Source: Flavobacteriales bacterium (GTDB lineage: Bacteria; Bacteroidota; Bacteroidia; Flavobacteriales_D; Crocinitomicaceae). From it: DNA of 22,472 nt. Numbering within the stretch: the first letter of the stretch is position 1; each line of letters opens with the position of its first letter. Below are positions 1 through 6,276 of this stretch, piece by piece. Position numbers and translations under genes: made by a program. The notes under the pieces are model-generated. The model was not told where the DNA came from, ran no database searches, and saw only the letters and a list, made by a program, of their open reading frames with translations. The stretch spans positions 1 through 22,472 of the forward strand of contig CANJQZ010000008.1 of assembly GCA_947476515.1 (NCBI GenBank). The letters run 5' to 3'.

Positions 1-536
1 GGTCTTAAGTCGACTAATTCATATTCATTTAATTTTATTTGCTCCATTGTAGAATCAAATAGCACTGAACTGTCTGTTTTTAGATGGATCAATCCACCAG
101 GCTTCAAAAATTTTCGATATCGATTGATAAAAAGGGTAGAGGTAAGTCTTTTTCTTGGTTTATTGGGTTGAGGATCTGAAAAAGTCAACCATATTTCATC
201 GACTTCATTTTCTTTAAAGTAGGAATCTATGTAATCGATTCGAGTTCTTAAGAAAGCTACATTGTTTAGGTTTTTGTCAATGGCTTCTCTAGCTCCAATA
301 TAGATTCTATTTCCTTTGATTTCAACTCCGATATAATTTTTATCTGAAAATAAGGTGCCTAATCCAACACTATATTCGCCCTTTCCGCATCCGAGCTCTA
401 AGACAATTGGATTCTGATTTTTAAAAATATTTTCATTCCATTTTCCAGAATGTTCAAAATCTTGCTCTCTAACGGGTTCGAAAACATTATCAAATGATTT
501 AATTGCTTCAAATCGGCGTAATTTATCTTTCCCCAC
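1..536 (-). CDS. trmB: tRNA (guanine-N7)-methyltransferase TrmB, 3' end outside window
   Basis: Translating the minus strand from a GTG at 536 gives about 178 residues that run off the left edge. TrmB uses SAM to make 7-methylguanosine at position 46 of tRNAs in the cytosol. The N-terminus GKDKLRRFEAI matches the usual start of Bacteroidota TrmB proteins. The SAM-binding motif LELGCGKGEY follows near residue 50, then GVEIKGNRI and the conserved stretch WLTFSDPQPNKPRKR. An in-frame TAA lies three codons upstream of the GTG and no ATG occurs in this part, so GTG is the only reasonable start. The C-terminal part, roughly 45 residues in this family, is missing because the window ends. The gene is divergent from the hypothetical gene at 615. 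Identification is firm; completeness beyond base 1 cannot be judged. Confidence 0.93.
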   Translation of the reverse strand, partial: MGKDKLRRFEAIKSFDNVFEPVREQDFEHSGKWNENIFKNQNPIVLELGCGKGEYSVGLGTLFSDKNYIGVEIKGNRIYIGAREAIDKNLNNVAFLRTRIDYIDSYFKENEVDEIWLTFSDPQPNKPRKRLTSTLFINRYRKFLKPGGLIHLKTDSSVLFDSTMEQIKLNEYELVDLR

Positions 537-554
537 AGTTTTTTAATTGAGCAA

Positions 555-562
555 CAAAATTA
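555..562 (-). promoter_or_regulatory. Putative -7 promoter element of trmB
   Basis: The minus strand reads TAATTTTG, a perfect match to the Bacteroidota -7 consensus TAnnTTTG, ending 18 bases before the GTG start of trmB. No clear TTG -33 element is visible at the expected distance, so this is a motif-based suggestion. Confidence 0.4.
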
Positions 563-603
563 CAATTAATTTAAAATAGTTGTTTCTATTGAAAAGCATA
601 CCT

Positions 604-611
604 TAATTTTG
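604..611 (+). promoter_or_regulatory. Putative -7 promoter element touching the next start codon
   Basis: The plus strand reads TAATTTTG, matching TAnnTTTG, with a TTG at 580-582 as a possible -33 element (spacer 21). It ends three bases before the GTG at 615. If it is the working promoter, the mRNA would have almost no leader. Confidence 0.42.
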
Positions 612-614
612 CAT

Positions 615-1181
615 GTGCATTTGATTGAACCTTTTTATAACTGGCGTGGCTATTATATTGCTTCAGAGGATCCTTTGTCTCCTTTCTACGAGCAAAGCTA
701 TAATGAATTTCAGTATACCCACAGAATTTACAATTATTACCTGCATCCACAATGGGACAGTATGGATTCTGCGACGCTATTTTTAAAGATTTTATATGTG
801 GACTATTCGAATGGTGCCGCAGTAATTGAATTCATAGGTGAATGGAATGATGCGATTGAGAATGATATTATGATCCTAAAAAGAGATATCATTGATCAAA
901 TGATTTCTAAGGGTATAGATAAATTTATTTTGATCGGAGAAAATGTATTAAATTTTCATTATTCAGATGATTGTTATTACGAAGAATGGTTTGAGGATAT
1001 TGAGGATGGGTGGGTAGCAATGGTTAATTTTCACGAGCATGTAGCTCGTGAATTTGAGCGCATTAGGATTCATCAGTATTTTGCAATGGGGGGTGCTTTG
1101 GATACACTCGATTGGAGGACACTTCATCCAAATCATTTCATTGAAAAGGTTTCTCAATTGGTAAATAATAGATTGCAGTGA
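615..1181 (+). CDS. Conserved hypothetical protein, acidic and aromatic-rich, upstream of cdd
   Basis: This is a protein of about 188 residues with no catalytic motif that I can name. It has no signal peptide or membrane segment, so it is probably cytosolic. It is rich in acidic and aromatic residues, with an unusual cluster YSDDCYYEEWFEDIEDGWV in the middle and an N-terminus HLIEPFYNWRG. I recall similar proteins as conserved hypotheticals in Bacteroidota but cannot assign a family number. The start is ambiguous: TTG at 609, GTG at 615 and TTG at 621 are in frame. TTG 609 lies inside the likely -7 element, so GTG 615 was chosen. The stop is 67 bases before cdd on the same strand, so co-transcription with cdd is possible. 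Reading-frame length and composition make it a real gene; function is unknown. Confidence 0.78.
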   Translation: MHLIEPFYNWRGYYIASEDPLSPFYEQSYNEFQYTHRIYNYYLHPQWDSMDSATLFLKILYVDYSNGAAVIEFIGEWNDAIENDIMILKRDIIDQMISKGIDKFILIGENVLNFHYSDDCYYEEWFEDIEDGWVAMVNFHEHVAREFERIRIHQYFAMGGALDTLDWRTLHPNHFIEKVSQLVNNRLQ

Positions 1182-1248
1182 TGTTTTAAGCATCCGCACG
1201 AAACATAGTACAAGTGAGTGCGTATAGAAGCACTTATCCATAAACAAC

Positions 1249-1719
1249 ATGAGAGAGCAATTTCAATTTAATTACGATTTATTAACTGATTGGAAAGAAC
1301 TTCCTATTGAAGACTTTAAATTAGTTCAAGTTGCTTATTCGGCAATGGATCGTGCCTATGCTCCTTATTCTGAATTTTTGGTTGGTGCAGCTTTATTAAT
1401 GGAAGATGGAACTATAGTAGAAGGAAATAATCAAGAAAATGTTGCTTTCCCATCGGGCATGTGTGCAGAAAGAGTAGCTTTATTCTATGCAGGTGCCACC
1501 TATCCAAAAGGAGTGGTTAAAACTATTTGCATCGTTGCTAAAGGAGCATTAATGCCAGCTTCTTTTCTACTTTCCCCTTGTGGATCCTGTCGGCAAGTGC
1601 TTTTAGAATCAGAGAATCGTCAAAGAAAAGCGATTCGTGTCATTGTTGTAAACCAAGACATGCGCACACTGGTACTAGATAGTGCGAAGGATCTATTGCC
1701 TTTTGGTTTTGGTAAATAA
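1249..1719 (+). CDS. cdd: Cytidine deaminase
   Basis: This enzyme deaminates cytidine and deoxycytidine to uridine and deoxyuridine in pyrimidine salvage, in the cytosol. The 156-residue length fits the small tetrameric, zinc-dependent class. The zinc and catalytic site is complete: CAER (Cys72, proton-shuttling Glu74) and PCGSCRQ (Cys111, Cys114). The substrate-side motifs YAPYSEFLVGAALL and the Asn-containing GNNQENVAFPSG are also present. The ATG at 1249 gives the usual N-terminus, and no Shine-Dalgarno sequence precedes it, as expected in this phylum. Its upstream neighbour is a conserved hypothetical on the same strand. The DUF4494 gene downstream seems to have its own promoter, so cdd probably ends its transcription unit. 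Confidence 0.96.
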   Translation: MREQFQFNYDLLTDWKELPIEDFKLVQVAYSAMDRAYAPYSEFLVGAALLMEDGTIVEGNNQENVAFPSGMCAERVALFYAGATYPKGVVKTICIVAKGALMPASFLLSPCGSCRQVLLESENRQRKAIRVIVVNQDMRTLVLDSAKDLLPFGFGK

Positions 1720-1805
1720 TCCCCACTCAATTTTTCAATAATTAATTTATTTCTGAAGTTATTTTTTTTGTTTTCAACAATTGAATAATTTCTTGTAATG
1801 CTACT

Positions 1806-1813
1806 TATCTTTG
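1806..1813 (+). promoter_or_regulatory. Putative promoter of the DUF4494-pdxH-M16 unit
   Basis: The sequence TATCTTTG is a perfect TAnnTTTG -7 element 20 bases upstream of the ATG at 1834, with a TTG at 1781-1783 (spacer 22) as a possible -33 element. It would drive the three overlapping genes that follow. Confidence 0.55.
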
Positions 1814-1833
1814 TTTAATAAAAAATTATTCAA

Positions 1834-2505
1834 ATGAACAGTTGGTTTACAGTTAAAGTTAAATACACAAAACAATTAGAAAACGGGACTTTTAAGCGTG
1901 TTTCTGAACCGTATATGTTAGCTGCAATGACTTTTACAGATGCAGAAGCAAGAATTTATGAAGAATTGGGTGCTTTAATTCGAGGTGAGTTTACCGTTGT
2001 AGGAATAGCAAGGACTGATGTTCATGATATTTTCGCTTATGATGATGCGGAAACTTGGTTTAAATGCAAGGTTACTTATGATAAAATTGATGATGAAGGT
2101 GATAAGAAAAAAACTATTTCTCAAAATTATCTTGTGACCGCTTCCAATGTAAAAGAAGCATATCTTAGAATTGAAGAGAGTTTGTCTACTTTAATGATTG
2201 ATTTTAAAATTACAATTATTGCCGCTTCTCCGATTATTGAGATATTCCCACATCATGAGGATGATGTTGCGCCGATTAATAAGTTAATGCCAGAGGTGTT
2301 AAAGGAAATGAAGCCAACCGTTGCTGCTTTTGATCCTGAAATTGAAGATCCAGAGGAAGATGAGGAGGAAGAGGAAGAAGAAGAGAATGATGATGAAATA
2401 TCACAACCTCAAGGAGTTGTCTTCAGTGCTTCGGGATCAGATCTAGACGATGAGGATGTTTCTGATAGTGATTTAATTGATGAGTTGGCAGATGAAGACG
2501 CCTAA
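1834..2505 (+). CDS. DUF4494 family protein with acidic C-terminal tail
   Basis: This 223-residue protein is recognised as DUF4494, a family of unknown function seen in Bacteroidota chromosomes and phages. The sequence shows a clear internal duplication. Residues about 4-69 (SWFTVKVKY ... DIF) align with residues about 75-138 (TWFKCKVTY ... IEIF), each a beta-rich then helical unit with a shared pattern of charged residues. After these, residues 169-187 are almost wholly Glu and Asp, and the tail stays acidic to the end, which suggests a disordered, possibly basic-partner-binding region. There is no signal peptide or membrane segment. Its 3' end overlaps the likely pdxH start by 14 bases, so the two are probably translationally coupled. 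The family call is good; the biochemical role is unknown. Confidence 0.85.
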   Translation: MNSWFTVKVKYTKQLENGTFKRVSEPYMLAAMTFTDAEARIYEELGALIRGEFTVVGIARTDVHDIFAYDDAETWFKCKVTYDKIDDEGDKKKTISQNYLVTASNVKEAYLRIEESLSTLMIDFKITIIAASPIIEIFPHHEDDVAPINKLMPEVLKEMKPTVAAFDPEIEDPEEDEEEEEEEENDDEISQPQGVVFSASGSDLDDEDVSDSDLIDELADEDA

Positions 2506-3142
2506 TTCTTTAGCTCAATTAAAACATAAGCACGATGATTTCTCAAAAGGATCTCTTATCAATATGGATATGAATAATCCCTTTGATTTGTTTGAGATAT
2601 GGTTTCAAGAGGCAATTGATGGAAAGGAATTAGAGTCAAATGCTTGTTCTTTATCCACTGTTGACACTAATGGACAACCGAGCTCCAGAATCATATATTT
2701 AAAGGAATTATGGAAGGAATCTTTCGTTTTTTACACCAATTATAAGAGTCAAAAAGGTTCAGAAATAAATGTCAATCCATTAGTTTCCCTCTTGTTTTTT
2801 TGGCCTAAATTGGAGCGACAAATTCGGATAGAAGGTCGTGTGGAACAATTAGACGCTGCCATGAGCGATGCATATTTTGATAGTCGTCCACGCGAAAGTC
2901 AATTGGGCGCATGGGCATCTGAACAATCACAAGAACTAACCGATTCCCAGGATTTATTAGATCGTTTTCAAACATTATCAGATCAATTTGGTTCAAGTGT
3001 GCCGCGACCACCTCATTGGGGTGGATATGCTCTTTTTCCATCAAAAATAGAGTTTTGGCAAGGCCGACCTTCTAGATTGCACGATAGAATTGTATATGAA
3101 TTACAGGGTGAGTCTTGGAAAATCTATAGAAAAAATCCTTGA
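2492..3142 (+). CDS. pdxH: Pyridoxamine 5'-phosphate oxidase
   Basis: PdxH is an FMN-dependent cytosolic enzyme that oxidises pyridoxine and pyridoxamine 5'-phosphate to pyridoxal 5'-phosphate (PLP), the last step of B6 salvage. The 216 residues contain the family landmarks in order: NPFDLFEIWFQEA near the N-terminus, the FMN-phosphate contacts SSRIIYLK and TNYKSQKG, RQIRIEGRVEQL, RPRESQLGAWAS, PRPPHWGGYAL, and the C-terminal substrate-binding RLHDR. The longer frame can begin at TTG 2477 or ATG 2480, but ATG 2492 gives the family's usual N-terminal length and a 14-base overlap with the DUF4494 gene. The stop overlaps the next gene's ATG by one base (TGATG). A YggS-type PLP protein lies convergent about 1.2 kb away. 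Confidence 0.95.
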   Translation: MKTPNSLAQLKHKHDDFSKGSLINMDMNNPFDLFEIWFQEAIDGKELESNACSLSTVDTNGQPSSRIIYLKELWKESFVFYTNYKSQKGSEINVNPLVSLLFFWPKLERQIRIEGRVEQLDAAMSDAYFDSRPRESQLGAWASEQSQELTDSQDLLDRFQTLSDQFGSSVPRPPHWGGYALFPSKIEFWQGRPSRLHDRIVYELQGESWKIYRKNP

Positions 3143-4380
3143 TGAAAGATATTCAACCTTTATGTTTTACTTTATCTAATGGGGTGAGACTTGTTTATTT
3201 ATATAAATCAAGTCAAGTTTCCCATCTAGGTTTTACTTTTTTGGCAGGTTCCAAATTTGAAGAGGAAAATAAGGAAGGACTTGCTCATTTTTTGGAGCAT
3301 TGTGTTTTTAAAGGAACAAGCAAAAGAAAAGCAATTCAAGTACTTTCTCGATTAGATGATGTAGGAGGTGAATTAAATGCCTTTACTGCAAAAGAAGAGA
3401 TTTGTTTGCATGCTTCATTTACCAAGCAGTACACTGCTCGAGCGATAGATTTATTAGCGGATATCTCCATAAACTCTGTATTTCCTGAAAATGAAATGTT
3501 GAAAGAAAAAGAAGTGATTCTAGATGAATTAAATTCTTATCTCGATAGTCCGAGTGATAAAATATTCGATGATTTTGAGGCACACTTATATAAAAACCAT
3601 TCTCTTGGTAATAATATATTAGGAACCAAAAAAAGTGTCAAGTCTTTTAAGCGTTCTGATTTACAGGAATATGTTTCAGCGCATTTTACAGCTGATAATT
3701 TGGTGGTTTCTTATGTTGGTTCTTATTCAAAAGCAAAATTATTAAGTCTATTAGAAAGTGCATTGGAGACACTACCTCAAACTGCTATCCGTCCCGTTTA
3801 TGATCCGATTGGTGCATACACTCCTTTTAATATACGGACAAAAGAAGCTAATTATCAATCCCATGCAGTAATTGGAGGAATGGCTCCGAGTTATTTAGAT
3901 GAGGAAAGACGCGGAATGGGTTTACTGATTAATGTTCTTGGCGGGCCTGCCTTAAATTCTAGACTGAGTTTGGCGATTCGTGAAAAGCATGGATTGGCCT
4001 ATGCCGTTGATGCAAGTTATACTTCATTTTCTGATACTGGTTTTTGGAGTATCTATTTGGGTACGGACCCCAAAAATATAGATCAAGCTGTCGATTTAGC
4101 CAAGAAGGAACTTGATAAAATTTGTCATAAAGGATTATCGAGTGCTCAGTTACACCGAGCCAAACAACAATACAAAGGTCATATGGCTTTGGGAATGGAT
4201 AGTAATATTGGTTTAATGCTTGGACTAGGTAAAAGCTTATTGGCTTTTAATCAAATTGACACCATTAAGGAAATTCATGAAGGAATTGATCGATTGACAG
4301 CAAAGGAGTTAATGGATATTGCCAATAAGTATTTCCATCCAGAAACGCTATCGACATTAATATTTGATTGTAAAAAATAA
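3142..4380 (+). CDS. M16 family zinc peptidase (pitrilysin / mitochondrial-processing-peptidase type)
   Basis: This 412-residue protein carries the inverted zinc motif HFLEH (His49, Glu52, His53) and the distal third ligand Glu129 in EVILDEL, so it should be an active M16 metallopeptidase. The length fits the single-unit M16B form, with an N-terminal catalytic M16 domain and a C-terminal M16_C domain containing the usual GGPALNSRLSLAIREKHGLAY stretch in split form (GGPALNSRL, then REKHGLAYAV). No signal peptide is visible, so it is predicted cytosolic. The ATG at 3142 overlaps the pdxH TGA by one base, which favours it over the TTG one codon earlier. It ends 5 bases from the convergent YggS gene. 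Substrate is unknown; relatives process small peptides or presequence-like segments. Confidence 0.93.
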   Translation: MKDIQPLCFTLSNGVRLVYLYKSSQVSHLGFTFLAGSKFEEENKEGLAHFLEHCVFKGTSKRKAIQVLSRLDDVGGELNAFTAKEEICLHASFTKQYTARAIDLLADISINSVFPENEMLKEKEVILDELNSYLDSPSDKIFDDFEAHLYKNHSLGNNILGTKKSVKSFKRSDLQEYVSAHFTADNLVVSYVGSYSKAKLLSLLESALETLPQTAIRPVYDPIGAYTPFNIRTKEANYQSHAVIGGMAPSYLDEERRGMGLLINVLGGPALNSRLSLAIREKHGLAYAVDASYTSFSDTGFWSIYLGTDPKNIDQAVDLAKKELDKICHKGLSSAQLHRAKQQYKGHMALGMDSNIGLMLGLGKSLLAFNQIDTIKEIHEGIDRLTAKELMDIANKYFHPETLSTLIFDCKK

Positions 4381-4385
4381 AGAAA

Positions 4386-5045
4386 CTATCGACCACCAAA
4401 TATGGAGCTTCCAACTCTTATCAGGGTACTTCCTTCTTCAATCGCAATTACATAATCACCACTCATACCCATTGAAATTTCTTTGAAATTGGAATTAGTT
4501 CTGAAATGGTTATTTTTTAAATCTAAAAATATTGATTTTAAATGCTGAAATTCTTTTCGGATTTGATCCTGATGGTCAACAAATGAAGCCATTCCCATTA
4601 CTCCAGAAATTTGAATGTTTTTCAGACTTAGAAATTCATTAGAAGTCAGTAGTTCATTAGCCTCTTCTAGGTTCAGTCCAAATTTCGTTTCCTCTTGCGC
4701 TATATAGAATTGAAGTAAACAGGAAATAACCCTATCATTTTTTTGTGCTTGTTTATTTATTTCTATTAATAATTTCAAACTATCAACCGTATGGATAAGG
4801 TGTACAAAAGGAGCGATATATTTTACTTTATTGCTTTGCAGATGACCAATCATATGCCAATGAATATCTTTGGGTAATTGTTCTGATTTTTCTGTAAGCT
4901 CTTGTACTTTATTTTCGCCAAAATGCCTTTGACCAGATTGATAAGCAATACTAAGATCGGAAACAGGTTTTGTTTTTGAAACAGCAATTAAACAAACACT
5001 ATCAGGTAAAGTGCTTTTGATTTTGTCAATTAGTTCCGAAATCAT
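4386..5045 (-). CDS. YggS-type PLP-binding protein (pyridoxal phosphate homeostasis)
   Basis: This family (YggS, PLPBP, PROSC) binds PLP in the cytosol without a known catalytic reaction and keeps vitamin B6 and amino-acid pools balanced. At 219 residues it has the usual single TIM-barrel length. Visible motifs are LIAVSKTKP with the PLP-binding Lys24, the conserved FGENKVQE, WHMIGHLQSNKVK, HTVDS, GVMGMA, and the phosphate-binding end MGMSGDY followed by STLIRVGSSIFGGR. Its start overlaps the stop of the DUF1015 gene by 4 bases (ATGA), which indicates translational coupling. Its 3' end meets the M16 peptidase gene head-on with only 5 bases between stop codons, and no hairpin fits there. The convergent pdxH gene makes the B6 context stronger. 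Confidence 0.95.
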   Translation of the reverse strand: MISELIDKIKSTLPDSVCLIAVSKTKPVSDLSIAYQSGQRHFGENKVQELTEKSEQLPKDIHWHMIGHLQSNKVKYIAPFVHLIHTVDSLKLLIEINKQAQKNDRVISCLLQFYIAQEETKFGLNLEEANELLTSNEFLSLKNIQISGVMGMASFVDHQDQIRKEFQHLKSIFLDLKNNHFRTNSNFKEISMGMSGDYVIAIEEGSTLIRVGSSIFGGR

Positions 5046-6271
5046 TGGTTGATATCATAAATGGTTAAGCCACTTCTTAATTTAGGTTCAACATAGGTTG
5101 ATTTGGGAGGCATATTTAATTGATGGTCAGCCACTTTTTTAATTTGTTCGAAGGTTGCAGGATATAAAACAAATCCAACAGCAAATTTATTTGAATTAAT
5201 CAATTCTTCCATAATAGAAAGATCTTCGCTTCCAGGTAAAAAAGTAACTCTTTCTGTTGTTTTAAGATCAGTTATACCCAAAAGTGGGCTAAGAATTAAT
5301 TCTGTGAGTAAACTACTATCCAAACCAACTACAGGATGTTTTTCATCAATTAAATAATTCAGTAGCTTTAAACTATACCATTTTTGATCTATGAATAAAG
5401 TGATTTCATGTTCTTTTGATGGTTTTTCCGCTGCATTTAATTCTTTAAGTTCTCCTAAGGCACTCAGAGCATGTAAAAAAGTAGTGGAGCTATAACCTTT
5501 TAAGTCTTTCACAAGTCGGTTAAATTCAAGAATTGATAGATTGCTCTCAGGTACAAAATACGCGAGGAAATTATCAGCATTATTAACAGCTTGATTAGTA
5601 TCTTGTCGATTTTGAAAAAGTCTTGCAGAGGATGCAGATCTGTGATGTCCGTCGGCAATATAGGCAACAGATACGCTTTCAAATGCAGTTTGTAGTTCAC
5701 TTGTATTCTCAGCAGAAAGCACCCATAATTCGTGAGTTATTCTATCTGTAGTGGTGAATTCATATTCTGGTCTTTGCAGTGCATATTGTGCAATGAGTTG
5801 ATCGATATTTTTTTGATCTGCATAGGCTATTAAAACGGGTTCAGCATTGTAACCAACTTGTTCAAGATAATCGGTAAACATAGTTTCTCGAGTTGTGAGC
5901 GTTGCCTCATGTTTTTTGATGATATCTTCTTGATATTCTTGGATAGATGCCCCGCCAATAATCCCCATACTTACATGATTTCCCTTAGTTTGTTTATAGA
6001 GATAAAGTCTTGGAGATGATTCTTGAATCAGAATGCCCATTTCTATAAACAATTGATATTGTTTCTGAACTAAATCAAATCGTTCCTTTGAATTGGGTTT
6101 TGTTTTGACTTCACTTCCAAATTCAGGATTAATGATATGTAAAAATGTGAATGGATTGTCCTCTAGTTTTGCTTTGAGTACATTTTTTTTATAGGAATAA
6201 TAGGGCCTTGTGGCCACCAAATGAACTTTATCTCGAACAGGTCTTAAGGCTGAAAAAGCACTAATTTTCAC
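5042..6271 (-). CDS. DUF1015 family protein
   Basis: The 409 residues match the DUF1015 family, recognised by the N-terminal FSALRPVRDKVHLVATRPYY, the motif IIKKHEATLTTRE (residues 118-130) and the hallmark IADGHHR (Asp207-Arg211). Members often lie beside serine biosynthesis genes. The DGHHR motif resembles the active-site loop of ParB/sulfiredoxin-like free serine kinases, so a serine- or nucleotide-linked kinase role is possible but inferred. No signal peptide is present. The start is GTG at 6271, five bases after the TAG of the TonB-dependent receptor. The 3' end overlaps the YggS gene by 4 bases. This gene and YggS are therefore very likely co-translated; the link with the receptor is by proximity only. 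Confidence 0.88.
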   Translation of the reverse strand: MKISAFSALRPVRDKVHLVATRPYYSYKKNVLKAKLEDNPFTFLHIINPEFGSEVKTKPNSKERFDLVQKQYQLFIEMGILIQESSPRLYLYKQTKGNHVSMGIIGGASIQEYQEDIIKKHEATLTTRETMFTDYLEQVGYNAEPVLIAYADQKNIDQLIAQYALQRPEYEFTTTDRITHELWVLSAENTSELQTAFESVSVAYIADGHHRSASSARLFQNRQDTNQAVNNADNFLAYFVPESNLSILEFNRLVKDLKGYSSTTFLHALSALGELKELNAAEKPSKEHEITLFIDQKWYSLKLLNYLIDEKHPVVGLDSSLLTELILSPLLGITDLKTTERVTFLPGSEDLSIMEELINSNKFAVGFVLYPATFEQIKKVADHQLNMPPKSTYVEPKLRSGLTIYDINQ

Positions 6272-6276
6272 TATTA

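Noticed and set aside
1217..1234. Inverted repeat AGTGC-(8)-GCACT before cdd
   Set aside because: The stem is only 5 bp with an 8-base loop and no U-tract; it could be chance and does not match a known riboswitch.
963..1250. Minus-strand ORF of 95 residues
   Set aside because: It overlaps the plus-strand hypothetical gene and the gap before cdd, and its sequence is rich in residues expected from reverse-frame reading.
1773..1785. Hairpin TTCAA-CAA-TTGAA after cdd as a terminator
   Set aside because: The stem is A/T-rich, only 5 bp, and is not followed by a clean U-tract.
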